Part shown: positions 15,679 through 24,662 of the stretch, in pieces | Position numbering within the stretch: the stretch's first letter is position 1 | Layout of the letters: each line of letters begins with the position of its first letter | Assembly (NCBI GenBank): GCA_014378465.1 | Contig: JACMNQ010000067.1 | Span: 1 to 33,973 of the forward strand | From: Oligoflexia bacterium | GTDB taxonomy: Bacteria > Bdellovibrionota > UBA1018 | Direction: 5' to 3' | Length of the DNA: 33,973 bases | Program-made: the position numbers and the translations under genes | Notes under the pieces: model-generated | The model's input: the letters and a program-made list of their open reading frames with translations, nothing else | Databases searched by the model: none | What the model was told of the DNA's origin: nothing

Positions 15679-16587
15679 ATGAAAATGTCCAATTTGAAAT
15701 CGATCGCTCTGGCCGCAATGCTTTGCCTCCCCCTCACCGCAGGGGCGGGCGATAAAATTGGAGGCGGAGGCGATGCTTCTGAAATGAGAATGAATGAGAT
15801 CCGCGTCGATCTGTTGAAATGGATCTCAAAGGGCGGAGCACAGGCGCTTCAACTTCCGGTCGGAATGACCTACGAAGAGTACGAAAACAAGATGGTTCCG
15901 CTTCTTCTTCCAAAAGCGGTCGTGTTTTCTTTCACCTCGAAGGACAATGAAGTGATCGTGGACCATCAACCGAAGACCTGCATGGGCTTCCAAGATGCAG
16001 AAACCAATGCTCCTCACATTCTGTGCAGCCTCAAGAGATTTTCTGAAACTTCCGAGGAAGGGCAGTACAGCCTGTTTCACCATGAGATCGCGGGTCTTGC
16101 CGGAGTCGAAAAGAATGAAGGGGCCGCTTCTGACTATTTCGTGTCGTCTCAACTCACTTACAGCCTTGAAAAGACGACCGTGCTGCGACTTGCGGTCAAA
16201 TCATCCATTGCTGCGAATCAGCGTAAACCAGGGAATTGCGAAATCAATCTTGTGAACTTCGATCGCTTCACTTCAGATGCGGAAGTACTCAAGCTGCTGC
16301 AAAAGAAAAACTTCGAAGTTACCCAGGACACATCCGAGCACCGCCTGGTACGCAGCTTCAATCGAGTCGGAACTCGAAATGTTTCCATCAGCTTGTTCCT
16401 GCGCATGCGCCTTGGCGCATACGAAGAGACGGTCTCTCGAGTATACGGCGCCAAAGTCAACGACTTCGGCAAAGGTTCCGTGGCTTTCCCCTTCGACCGT
16501 CAGAATTTCCCTGAAAAATCTGACAGGCTCGAAAGAAATTCGATTCTGAAAGCGATCGCGCAACTGGAAGCCTGCAAGACGATGTAA
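15679..16587 (+). CDS. secreted protein of unknown function, partner of the TIGR02147 gene
   Basis: The 302-aa product has a signal peptide (MKMSNLKSIALAAMLCLPLTAGAG) followed by a Gly-rich KIGGGGD. A central FHHEIAGLAGVE resembles, but does not match, an HExxH zinc site. Three or four Cys in the mature part could pair in the periplasm. The ATG at 15679 has AAGGAG at 7-nt spacing inside the preceding gene. No enzymatic function can be assigned. The gene is followed by an intrinsic terminator. Confidence 0.7.
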   Translation: MKMSNLKSIALAAMLCLPLTAGAGDKIGGGGDASEMRMNEIRVDLLKWISKGGAQALQLPVGMTYEEYENKMVPLLLPKAVVFSFTSKDNEVIVDHQPKTCMGFQDAETNAPHILCSLKRFSETSEEGQYSLFHHEIAGLAGVEKNEGAASDYFVSSQLTYSLEKTTVLRLAVKSSIAANQRKPGNCEINLVNFDRFTSDAEVLKLLQKKNFEVTQDTSEHRLVRSFNRVGTRNVSISLFLRMRLGAYEETVSRVYGAKVNDFGKGSVAFPFDRQNFPEKSDRLERNSILKAIAQLEACKTM

Positions 16588-16627
16588 GATCTTCGCTTCA
16601 TCCAAGATCACTCAATCTTCAATTAAT

Positions 16628-16660
16628 GACCTCTCCTGCACACTGCGGGAGGGGTCTTTT
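16628..16660 (+). terminator. intrinsic terminator after the secreted protein gene
   Basis: GACCTCTCC (16628-16636) pairs with GGAGGGGTC (16648-16656) with one G-U pair and an 11-nt loop, followed by TTTT (16657-16660). It is better formed on the plus strand and ends the TIGR02147 operon before the convergent YhaM-like gene. Confidence 0.85.
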
Positions 16661-16679
16661 CACGAGAGCCGGTCGCAAG

Positions 16680-17699
16680 TCATTCCTGAGGAGTCTTCTG
16701 TCCTTCCATCGCCCAATCCGGCTTGAAGAAGAAGCGTTCGTACATCTTGTTGAGCCCGGTCCAGCGACCTGGATTCTGATCCTGTTCAATGAAATTCTTG
16801 ATCGCGTTGACCTTCGAATCGAGATCGTCAATGTAATGGACGATCAAAGCTTCAAGGCACTTCGGGCGTTTGGGTGAGCCGTATTCGAGAAGTCCATGAT
16901 GCGCGAGGATCAGGTGCTTCACGAGCAGGCGCTTTTCTTCAGGAAATGGCGCCGGAAGACGGCCAGGCTGGGCATCCAGCAGATTGATCTTCTTCTCGAC
17001 CATCTCCACACCCATCACGAGATGCCCGATGAGTTTGCCTTCCGTGGTGTAATCCACGGTGCGGTCGTACGTGAGTTCCCAGATCTTGCCGATGTCGTGA
17101 AAAAATCCGCCGAGCAGAAGAAGATCGCGGTCCAGGTACTTGCCGTAATGATCCGAAAGATTGGCCAGAATGCCTGAGATGGAGACAACATGCTCGAGCA
17201 GTCCGGTCTTGTAGGCGTGGTGCACGGATTTCGCGGCCGGTGCGCGCTTCACGCGGTCCGCGATGTCGGCGTCGTCCTTGAACACGATTTCGGCAAGGGC
17301 TTTGTAATAGGGATCTTTCATCGAATCGACGAAGCCCAGGAGCTGGGAATAGAGATCTTCAGCGTCGAGGGTGCCTTCGGCGACGAACTGCTTCGGATCG
17401 ACCTGGTCCTCGCGCAGGATCTGAATCTTTGAAATGACGATCTGCTTGCGTCCCTGATAACTCTGGCTGCGGCCTTCGACGTAGACGAAAGCGTCACGCA
17501 CGACCTGACCCACGTACTTGTTGGCATCTTCCCAGATGCGGGCTTCGACTTCGCCCGTACGGTCCATCAAGACGACGTTCATGTAAGGTTTGCCGTTCTT
17601 GTCCGTCGCGACTGCGCTGAACTTGACGAGAAAGGGAGAACCGACGTTGTCTTTATCTTTGAGGTCTTTGACGAACTGGGACTTTGCGAAGGATGACAT
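16680..17699 (-). CDS. YhaM-like 3'-5' exoribonuclease (OB-fold plus HD domain)
   Basis: This 339-aa protein has an N-terminal OB-fold nucleic-acid-binding domain (about 8-100, with VVLMDRTGEVEARIW) and an HD domain: H170 in TGLLEH, the HD pair H201-D202 in FFHDIGK, HLILAHHG (262-269) and HYIDDLDSK. This matches YhaM/CBF1-type exoribonucleases that trim RNA, and some DNA, in a metal-dependent way in the cytoplasm. The ATG at 17699 lies 73 bp from the divergent KirBac gene. Confidence 0.86.
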   Translation of the reverse strand: MSSFAKSQFVKDLKDKDNVGSPFLVKFSAVATDKNGKPYMNVVLMDRTGEVEARIWEDANKYVGQVVRDAFVYVEGRSQSYQGRKQIVISKIQILREDQVDPKQFVAEGTLDAEDLYSQLLGFVDSMKDPYYKALAEIVFKDDADIADRVKRAPAAKSVHHAYKTGLLEHVVSISGILANLSDHYGKYLDRDLLLLGGFFHDIGKIWELTYDRTVDYTTEGKLIGHLVMGVEMVEKKINLLDAQPGRLPAPFPEEKRLLVKHLILAHHGLLEYGSPKRPKCLEALIVHYIDDLDSKVNAIKNFIEQDQNPGRWTGLNKMYERFFFKPDWAMEGQKTPQE

Positions 17700-17772
17700 G
17701 AGCCGAACCTAGCGCGAAGAGGTCAGGTATTCAATTGCAAAGAAGGCGAGGACATGGTGAGTTCGACCGCAG

Positions 17773-18675
17773 ATGGCCCTTGATCCCACTCGACCCATTC
17801 AGCGTGCTCTTGAACGAAACGGAAAATTCAATGCTGTCCGCATTGGTCAGACCCGGCGCTCAATCGATATCTACCACCGGTGGTTATCGATCACCTGGAA
17901 GCAGTTCCTGGGGACCATGACCCTCCTGTATCTCATCGTGAACGGCCTGTTTGCGATGGCCTATGTCGCGTGTGGACCTGACGCGCTCGAAGGCGCAACT
18001 CGCCACGATCTGGCCGGCCGTTTTTATGACGCCTTCTTTTTCAGCGTTCAGACCTTTGCCACGATCGGGTATGGCAAACTCACTCCCTCAGGTTTGCTTC
18101 CGAATCTCATCGTCTCGCTCGAAGCGCTCGTCGGCTTGATGGCGGTTGCAGTGGCGACGGGAATTCTCTTCGCCCGTTTTTCGAGGCCCACTGCCAAATT
18201 GATTTTCAGCGACCGGGCACTCATCACGAATTTTGACGGGCAACCTTCGTTCACATTCCGTCTCGCCAACGAACGCCGCAACCAGATCGTTGAAGCGAGA
18301 ATCAGCGTCATCGTCATCTATGACGTCGTCACGGAGGAAGGCGAAGTCTACCGGGATCTGATCGATCTGCCCCTGGTACGGGATCGCTCTCCCGTCCTGG
18401 CAGTGAGCTGGACCGTGGAACATTCCATTGATGAAAAGAGCCCATTTTACAAAGCGGACCGAAAAAAGCTCGAAGATCTTCACACCGAAATCATCGTTTC
18501 CCTGACGGGGACTGATGACACCTTTGGTCAGACCGTGCATTCCCGCTTTTCCTACCTTCCGAGCGAGATCGAATGGGATCGGTACTACGAAGACATCATG
18601 AGCTGGAACGAAGCAGGCGTTTTGCAGCTTGAAATGAGCAAGATTCACGACCTGAAGCCTCCGCGCCAGACGTGA
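17773..18675 (+). CDS. KirBac-type inward-rectifier potassium channel
   Basis: This 300-aa protein has the family layout: an N-terminal slide-helix region (NGKFNAVRIGQ...IYHRWLSITWKQF), an outer helix (about 48-68), a pore loop with selectivity filter TIGYG (97-101), an inner helix (about 110-135), and a C-terminal cytoplasmic immunoglobulin-like IRK domain to the end. It would form a tetrameric K+ channel in the inner membrane, gated by ligands or lipids in relatives. No regulator is adjacent. Confidence 0.92.
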   Translation: MALDPTRPIQRALERNGKFNAVRIGQTRRSIDIYHRWLSITWKQFLGTMTLLYLIVNGLFAMAYVACGPDALEGATRHDLAGRFYDAFFFSVQTFATIGYGKLTPSGLLPNLIVSLEALVGLMAVAVATGILFARFSRPTAKLIFSDRALITNFDGQPSFTFRLANERRNQIVEARISVIVIYDVVTEEGEVYRDLIDLPLVRDRSPVLAVSWTVEHSIDEKSPFYKADRKKLEDLHTEIIVSLTGTDDTFGQTVHSRFSYLPSEIEWDRYYEDIMSWNEAGVLQLEMSKIHDLKPPRQT

Positions 18676-18728
18676 AAATCGCCTGAATCCGATTGCTGAT
18701 CCCAGCCCCTTCAGCTAGTCTTCAGCGC

Positions 18729-19709
18729 ATGGCGCAATTGTATTTTCCGTTTTCCCATTCCTTGAACCGCAGCTGGGTTTCCATCAAAGGTCCTGACACT
18801 CAGGATTTTCTGCACCGTCTGACGACCGTTCATGTTCGCGCTCTCCAGGTGGGTGAAGGCGCCAATGGATTTTTTCTGACTCCGATGGGCAAGATCCGGG
18901 TCTTTTTCACGCTCTGGAATCTGGCGCAGGATGAATACGCATTTGAACTGGATGCAGGCAGCGGGGATTCAGCCGGAAAATGGACGAAAGAACTTCTGAC
19001 GACGATTGATCAATTCACTTTCGCTGAAAACATCACGGTGACCGACATCACTGCCGTGGGCGGAGACGCACTCTCCACGGTCTGGTTGTTTTGGGACGAT
19101 TCCGGCCTTGAAGCCTTTCACACGAAAGCGATGAACTTCAAAGGCGCCGATATCCGCCTGTGCAACCATGGGAACCTTGATTTCGGCAGAACCTGGATCT
19201 CGGCCTGGTCGACGACCGCGCAACTCGAGGAGTGGCTCACGAGCCTGCCCTCTTCCGTGATTCTGGACGACGCGATTCTGAATCAGTGGCGCGTCCAGGC
19301 CGTCCGCCCCAAAATCGACTCCGAGATCACCCAGAACGCCATCCCCCTTGAAATCGGCCTGCGTGAAGGAATCGCTGACAATAAAGGCTGTTACCCGGGC
19401 CAGGAAGTCATTGAGAAGATCATTGCCCTGGGGTCCCCGGCAAGGCGTCTTGTCCGGATCGATCTCCCCACTCTGGCCAATGAAGTGTCTTCGGCAGATC
19501 CCGCAGTCGGCTCCAAAATCTTCAATCTGGCGGAACCCCCGGTCGAAGTGGGGCAAGTGACCAGCATCTCCCGGACGCCCCAGGGGACTTCCATCCTGGC
19601 CATTGTCCGAAAAATTCACGCCCTCGAGAAAATGCCCGTTCAGGTCGAAACTTCTGTTCCATCTTCCAAGGCTCAAGGTACGATCGTTCATATCGCACCT
19701 TATGCTTAA
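18729..19709 (+). CDS. ygfZ: YgfZ/GcvT-like folate-binding protein
   Basis: The 326-aa product has the aminomethyltransferase-like fold (SWVSIKGPDTQDFLHRLTT near the N-terminus) and the diagnostic KGCYPGQE motif (219-226, C221). YgfZ proteins use folate to support assembly or repair of some Fe-S enzymes. The ATG at 18729 is preferred to the TTG at 18693 because the family sequence begins shortly after it. Its 3' end overlaps the next start by 8 nt. Confidence 0.87.
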   Translation: MAQLYFPFSHSLNRSWVSIKGPDTQDFLHRLTTVHVRALQVGEGANGFFLTPMGKIRVFFTLWNLAQDEYAFELDAGSGDSAGKWTKELLTTIDQFTFAENITVTDITAVGGDALSTVWLFWDDSGLEAFHTKAMNFKGADIRLCNHGNLDFGRTWISAWSTTAQLEEWLTSLPSSVILDDAILNQWRVQAVRPKIDSEITQNAIPLEIGLREGIADNKGCYPGQEVIEKIIALGSPARRLVRIDLPTLANEVSSADPAVGSKIFNLAEPPVEVGQVTSISRTPQGTSILAIVRKIHALEKMPVQVETSVPSSKAQGTIVHIAPYA

Positions 19710-22665
19710 AATTAAAAAAACCGTTCTGTCTCTTGGTGTTGCAGCAAGTCTCCTCCTGATCTCCCAGGGGCTCCTCCCTTCGCAGGCGCAAGCGCTGGGG
19801 TTCGGCGACTCCCTCGGACTTTCACCTTTCTGGGAATGGAAGACTCTGGACACCGCCCACTTCAGCATCAGCTTTCCCAAAGAGTTGAGCGCGGAAGCGC
19901 AACTCACGGCGAAGCACCTCGAAGAAGCGCACTCCCTGATGACGGAGTCCCTGTACTGGGAACCCAAGCACCGCACCCAGGTGCTCGTCATCGACAACGC
20001 GGATGCCGCGAATGGACTGACCTCGGCAGTTTCACGCTTCGGAATGATTCTCTACCTCACGCCTCCGGATAATTTCTTCAGCACGGCCTACTATGAAGAC
20101 TGGCTTCGACTGCTCGTGTTTCATGAGTACACGCATTTTCTGAACATGGACGCGACTCGCGGGATCTATACCTGGTTGCGCTATGGCTTTGGTGATCTCC
20201 TGTTACCGAACTCTCTTTGGCCCACCTGGATGCTCGAAGGTCTCGCGGTCTACAACGAGACGGCCTACACTCGCGTGGGTCGCGGTCGAAGTGCTTACTA
20301 CGACATGGTGCTTCGAAGCGCGGTCGAAGAAAACGTGCTGGGCGACCCGAAATTCATCACCCTCGACAAAGTCAACGGGACGAACCCTTACTACCCGGGT
20401 GGCGAGACGCCTTACCTCTTCGGCTATCACCTGATGAACGAAGTGGCGAGCCACAACAAGACCACGGGCACGAACATTCTTGGCTGGATGTCGAAGACTT
20501 CGAGTGAACGCTTTCCCTATTTCATCAACGGCAATCTTGAAAATCTCACCGGCAAGGACTGGTATGAAACCTGGAATGACTGGCTCGAAGAATCCAAGAC
20601 CCGTCTGACCAGTGACCTCGAGCGCATCAAGTCTCAGCCCCTCACGGCCGTGACGAAATTACCCGGCACGGATTACTCCAGCTTCGGCGCAACCGTCTCG
20701 CCCGACGGAAAATGGCTCGCTTACACACAGGACTCTCTGCACCAGCGTGAAGGCCTCTACCTCCGCAATCTTGAAACCGGCTTCACGAAACGGATCGAGG
20801 ACAAGATTCTCGGCGTGGGTCACAGTTTCACGCCTGATTCAAAAACCCTGATTTACAGTTCTCTCCAGAAGGAATCCCAGTACACGCTCTTCAGCGAGCT
20901 CAAGGCTCACGACCTGGAAAAAAACTCCAGTGAGTGGCTGACCAGTCGCCTGCGTGCCCGGGATCCTTCGATTTCACCTGCCGGCAATCAGGTCACTTTC
21001 ACGACGGCCGACAGCTCAGGAGTTACACTGAGCGTCGCGAAATTCACTCGGGAAGGCAAGCACTGGAAAGTCACTGACGTGCGGAAACTCTTCGTGGGTC
21101 AGAAGCTCGACCGTGTCTCGACTCCGAAGTTCAGTCCTGATTCCAAGCACATCGTCTTCTCACTTCATCGCAACGGAAAAATCGGCGAAGAAATCTTCGA
21201 AGTGGATCTGGCTGCACGGAAACTCTCCGCCTTGATCGCGGATCAGCACATGAACCGCTTCCCGACCTATGATTCAGAAGGGAAGATTCATTTCGTTTCG
21301 GATCTGACGGGAGTCGACAACATCTACCGCTGGAATTCAGCCAAAGCGGTTCCTTCCCAGGTCACCAATGTGACGACCGGGATCTGGATGCCCACGTTCG
21401 CACCCGATCATTCCGTTTACGCCTCGGTTTACGGAAACGACGGTTGGAGTCTCGCGAAAGTGGAACTGTCTGATAAGGCCATCCCGTCCGCGCAAGTTCG
21501 CGTCTCCGTACCTCCTGCGCCTGAGCCCTACGTCAGTCCTTCTGAAGCGGCACCTGGCAGCGCTTCCGCGAGTGCCGAAGCTGAAATCAAGGACTACTCG
21601 CCCTGGCCGAGCCTTCTGCCGAGACAGTGGGCACCGATCCTCCTGATCCAGCCCAATGAAACGCTCGTCGGTGGGCAGATCCTGGGCTACGATGCAACCG
21701 ATCGCCACCGGTACGTCCTTCTCGGCGCGTTTGACTCCCAGACTCGAAAACTGGACTCTCTCGTCGCCTACTCAAATCGATCCTTCGGTCCCACTTTCAA
21801 CCTGCTTTCGAGCAATCAGACGCATAACATGTTCTACCACGGCAATGCTCTGGTCTCGTACTCGAGGAAGTTTGAGGCTTCGGCTGAAGCGTCCTACCCG
21901 ATTCTCTGGACTTACTCGAGCCTGACGCCCCAGATCAGCATCAATGCCGAGCGCGAAAGCTACTTCGGCGGAGATGGACTCACTTTCAATCTCGTCCGGA
22001 AATCTCACTACATCCCGAGCGCGGATTTCTCGGTGGTCTACAAGGATTCCGAAAGTTCGCGCCTGGGCATCAGCCCCGAGCGAGGTCGCACCACTTTCGG
22101 CGGAGTACGGGCCTACAACGACTCGGGCACGAAGAGTTACAAAGGCATCCTGAAAGATACGGAGTACTTTGACCTGGGAAAACACGTGGTCCTCAGCCCG
22201 GCGATCAAAGGCGCGATCACTTCACGCACGAATCGCAATCTTTACACTCCCGACGTCTTCGTCACGGGAAGACTCAGTCGCATTCTGAACAACCTCCCAG
22301 GCGATGATTTCGACAATCTGTACATCCGGGGTTATCCGCAGACCACGTTCGCCGTCAAATCGGCGATCATCCATTCGTATGACCTGCGATTTCCCGTGGG
22401 CCGGATTTTCAGAGGCTGGGGCACCCATCCGATTTTCCTCGAAAATCTCTCCGGCTTCGTCTTCGGTGAGACGACCTACCTCCCGACTGCACGGGCGGCC
22501 GCGCGTTTCCTGCCTTCGGCAGGGGCCGGCCTGAGACTCGAGACGGATATTCTGATTCACTTGCCGCTGACTCTGAACCTTGAATACGACAAGGGGTTCA
22601 AAAACCTCTATGGCGGCAAGGGAGAGCTCATCTTCGGCGTCAACGCGGGTTATATCGGCTTCTAG
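19702..22665 (+). CDS. secreted metalloprotease-like/TolB-like propeller/outer-membrane protein
   Basis: The 987-aa product starts with a signal peptide (to QAQA near residue 31). A gluzincin-type peptidase domain follows: HEYTH (141-145) and a downstream glutamate in WMLEGLAVYNE (E179). Then comes a series of WD40/TolB-like beta-propeller blades (repeated SPDGKWLAYTQ, TPDSKTLIYSS, SPDSKHIVFS). The last 350 residues are rich in alternating beta strands and end in Phe, as in an outer-membrane barrel. A membrane-anchored protease that reads or clears envelope substrates is inferred. The ATG at 19702 overlaps the ygfZ stop by 8 nt. Confidence 0.83.
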   Translation: MLKIKKTVLSLGVAASLLLISQGLLPSQAQALGFGDSLGLSPFWEWKTLDTAHFSISFPKELSAEAQLTAKHLEEAHSLMTESLYWEPKHRTQVLVIDNADAANGLTSAVSRFGMILYLTPPDNFFSTAYYEDWLRLLVFHEYTHFLNMDATRGIYTWLRYGFGDLLLPNSLWPTWMLEGLAVYNETAYTRVGRGRSAYYDMVLRSAVEENVLGDPKFITLDKVNGTNPYYPGGETPYLFGYHLMNEVASHNKTTGTNILGWMSKTSSERFPYFINGNLENLTGKDWYETWNDWLEESKTRLTSDLERIKSQPLTAVTKLPGTDYSSFGATVSPDGKWLAYTQDSLHQREGLYLRNLETGFTKRIEDKILGVGHSFTPDSKTLIYSSLQKESQYTLFSELKAHDLEKNSSEWLTSRLRARDPSISPAGNQVTFTTADSSGVTLSVAKFTREGKHWKVTDVRKLFVGQKLDRVSTPKFSPDSKHIVFSLHRNGKIGEEIFEVDLAARKLSALIADQHMNRFPTYDSEGKIHFVSDLTGVDNIYRWNSAKAVPSQVTNVTTGIWMPTFAPDHSVYASVYGNDGWSLAKVELSDKAIPSAQVRVSVPPAPEPYVSPSEAAPGSASASAEAEIKDYSPWPSLLPRQWAPILLIQPNETLVGGQILGYDATDRHRYVLLGAFDSQTRKLDSLVAYSNRSFGPTFNLLSSNQTHNMFYHGNALVSYSRKFEASAEASYPILWTYSSLTPQISINAERESYFGGDGLTFNLVRKSHYIPSADFSVVYKDSESSRLGISPERGRTTFGGVRAYNDSGTKSYKGILKDTEYFDLGKHVVLSPAIKGAITSRTNRNLYTPDVFVTGRLSRILNNLPGDDFDNLYIRGYPQTTFAVKSAIIHSYDLRFPVGRIFRGWGTHPIFLENLSGFVFGETTYLPTARAAARFLPSAGAGLRLETDILIHLPLTLNLEYDKGFKNLYGGKGELIFGVNAGYIGF

Positions 22666-22720
22666 GCGGTCTCGATCCCCGGCTGTGGACAGGGTCCGGG
22701 GGTTATGGCAAAACGGTCCC

Positions 22721-23500
22721 ATGCAAACTACCGGTCAGATGTTTTCAGGGAAAAAGGCTTTGATTCTTGGCGTAGCGAACGAAAGGAGTCTGGCCTGGGC
22801 CATCGCTCGGGAACTTCATCAGGGCGGAGCTGAACTTGCCTTCACTTTTCAAGGCGACGCTCTCGAAAAGCGGGTTCGTCCGCTCGCTGAAAGCGTCCAG
22901 TCCACGATCGTGGTTCCCTGCAACGTCGCGGACGATGCTCAGATCGAAAACCTCTTTTCCGTCATTCGGGAAAAATGGGGCGCACTCGATTACGTGATTC
23001 ATTCAGTCGCCTTCGCCAATCGTGAAGACCTTGAAGGACGCTTCGTCAATACTTCACGTGAAGGCTTCCGCACTGCGCTTGACATCAGTGCCTATTCCCT
23101 CCTCGCGGTTTCGCGTCTGGCGGAACCTTTGATGGAAGGGCGCGGCGGATCGATCGTGACGCTTACCTATTACGGCGCCGAAAAAGTCATCCCCAATTAC
23201 AACGTCATGGGCGTCGCGAAGGCCGCGCTCGAAGCTTCCGTACGCTACCTGGCTTATGACCTCGGCCCCAAGAAGATCCGGGTCAACGCGATCTCCGCTG
23301 GACCGGTCAAGACTCTCGCTGCCGCCGGCATCCGCGACTTCAGAACGATGCTCGCCGCCGCTGAAGAAAAGACCCCGATGAAGGAAACCATCAACGCTGA
23401 AGATGTCGGCGCGCTGGGAGCTTTTCTCTGCGGACCGGGTGCAAAGCGCATCACGGGCACAACCCTGTACGTCGACAGCGGCGCGCACATCATGGCCTGA
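22721..23500 (+). CDS. fabI: enoyl-[acyl-carrier-protein] reductase FabI
   Basis: This 259-aa short-chain dehydrogenase-like protein has the FabI cofactor loop GVANERSLAWAIA (17-29) and the catalytic Y150, Y160 and K167 (TYYGAEKVIPNYNVMGVAKA), with NAISAGPVKTLAA. FabI reduces trans-2-enoyl-ACP in fatty acid elongation using NADH and is the target of triclosan-type inhibitors. The ATG at 22721 is chosen; an ATG at 22739 is nearly as good. The upstream gap has no obvious promoter. Confidence 0.93.
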   Translation: MQTTGQMFSGKKALILGVANERSLAWAIARELHQGGAELAFTFQGDALEKRVRPLAESVQSTIVVPCNVADDAQIENLFSVIREKWGALDYVIHSVAFANREDLEGRFVNTSREGFRTALDISAYSLLAVSRLAEPLMEGRGGSIVTLTYYGAEKVIPNYNVMGVAKAALEASVRYLAYDLGPKKIRVNAISAGPVKTLAAAGIRDFRTMLAAAEEKTPMKETINAEDVGALGAFLCGPGAKRITGTTLYVDSGAHIMA

Positions 23501-23524
23501 GACCCAGGAGGCGAAGGAGTACCC

Positions 23525-24502
23525 ATGAGCAACATCCAGACTGAACTTCATCGCCACCTGGACGTTTCCATGCGCGTCTCCAGCCTGCTCAAACTGGCGC
23601 AGGAACGGGGCCTAGAATCTCAAAGCACGAGCGTCGACTCCTTTCGTGAGAAGCTGATCCTCACCCAGCCCCTCTCAGACCTGGGATCAGTGCTTGGAAA
23701 ATTCACGCTCTTTCAGAAAGTGCTGGATCGCCCCGATGTACTTTCTCAAGCCGCCTTCGAAGTCGTGGAGGACTGTTACCTGGAGGGTACTCGTCAGGCC
23801 GAACTCCGATTTTCGCCCAGTTTCGTCTGTCAGTTGAGTGGCCTTGCCTGGGATGACGCTCTGGATGGTTTTGAAGAAGGCATTCAGCGGGGACTCAAGA
23901 AGTATCCTGACATGAAAGCCGGCATGATCTGCATCGCTTCGCGCGACCTGGGATATGACTCCGTTCATGAGACGGTTGAATATTTCCTCAGACATCAGGA
24001 CCGATTCATCGGACTTGACCTTGCAGGGGATGAGAACGGGCACCCCGCCCGGGATTACGAAAAAGCTTTCAAACTGGCTCACGCTCGTAACGCGAACATC
24101 ACCGTCCATGCCGGCGAGGCTCTGGGTCCGGACAGCATCTGGGAAGCCGTCGAAATTCTCGGCGCCCACCGCATCGGGCACGGCATCACTTGCGTGCAGG
24201 ATCCGGAACTCATGCGATATCTGGCCGAAAAGCAGATCTGCCTGGAAATGTGCCCGACGAGCAACTGGTTGATCAAAGCCGTTCCGTCGCTCGCTCATCA
24301 CCCCCTGCCTGAAGTTCTGCGTGCAGGAATTCCGGTGTGCATCAATACGGACGATCCGGGCATTTTCGGTGTGGATATGCCGGGAGAAATTGAAATTTGC
24401 CGGCGGGTGATGGGATTGACCGAAGAGGAAATCCTGCAATGCCACGCCCATGCGAATGCAGCGAGTTTCCTGGGATCCACAATCCCTGCGAACATCGATT
24501 GA
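23525..24502 (+). CDS. add: adenosine deaminase family protein
   Basis: This 325-aa amidohydrolase has ELHRHLD (7-13) for the first two metal His, HAGEALGP with the catalytic Glu, RIGHGI, CPTSNW and NTDDPGIF with the final Asp pair. Family members deaminate adenosine or related purines in the cytoplasm. The residue after HLD is Val where classical adenosine deaminases have Gly, so substrate preference may differ. The ATG at 23525 has AAGGAG at 5-nt spacing and follows fabI by 24 bp. Confidence 0.86.
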   Translation: MSNIQTELHRHLDVSMRVSSLLKLAQERGLESQSTSVDSFREKLILTQPLSDLGSVLGKFTLFQKVLDRPDVLSQAAFEVVEDCYLEGTRQAELRFSPSFVCQLSGLAWDDALDGFEEGIQRGLKKYPDMKAGMICIASRDLGYDSVHETVEYFLRHQDRFIGLDLAGDENGHPARDYEKAFKLAHARNANITVHAGEALGPDSIWEAVEILGAHRIGHGITCVQDPELMRYLAEKQICLEMCPTSNWLIKAVPSLAHHPLPEVLRAGIPVCINTDDPGIFGVDMPGEIEICRRVMGLTEEEILQCHAHANAASFLGSTIPANID

Positions 24503-24509
24503 AATCCGG

Positions 24510-24538
24510 TTGCAGACCTGGCCTCTGCTGACTATAAG
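24510..24538 (+). promoter_or_regulatory. sigma-70-like promoter for a candidate small RNA
   Basis: TTGCAG (24510-24515), a 17-bp spacer and TATAAG (24533-24538) lie directly after the add stop codon. The -10 matches five of six consensus bases and the -35 keeps TTG. No open reading frame follows; the transcript would run into a strong terminator about 120 nt later. Confidence 0.55.
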
Positions 24539-24544
24539 GGGCGC

Positions 24545-24662
24545 AGGTTTTGAACTGCGTTCGGGTTTCAATCAGTTCATGGGACCCCACTTCCCCCCAC
24601 ACACACTGAAGAGGTCCCGTGGTGATAAAGGACTCAGAGGCAACTTCCTCTGGGTCCTTTAT
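24545..24662 (+). ncRNA. candidate structured small RNA with C-rich loop
   Basis: The segment between a predicted promoter and a 16-bp terminator folds into three hairpins. Stem 1 is TGAACTG/CAGTTCA (24551-24557 and 24573-24579). Stem 2 is CATGGGACC/GGTCCCGTG (24578-24586 and 24613-24621), extended inside by CTTC/GAAG (24590-24593 and 24608-24611), exposing CCCCCACACACACT. It shares 2 nt with stem 1. Stem 3 is the terminator. C-rich loops of this type in other bacterial small RNAs pair with G-rich ribosome-binding sites; that role is inferred here. It does not resemble tmRNA, SRP RNA, 6S RNA or RNase P RNA. An alternative is an add 3'-UTR-derived RNA. Confidence 0.55.
24625..24662. terminator. 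strong bidirectional intrinsic terminator
   Basis: A 16-bp stem, ATAAAGGACTCAGAGG (24625-24640) with CCTCTGGGTCCTTTAT (24647-24662), has one G-U pair, a 6-nt loop CAACTT and a U-rich arm on both strands. It separates convergent add and the small membrane-anchored protein, and overlaps the stop codon of the latter. Confidence 0.9.
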
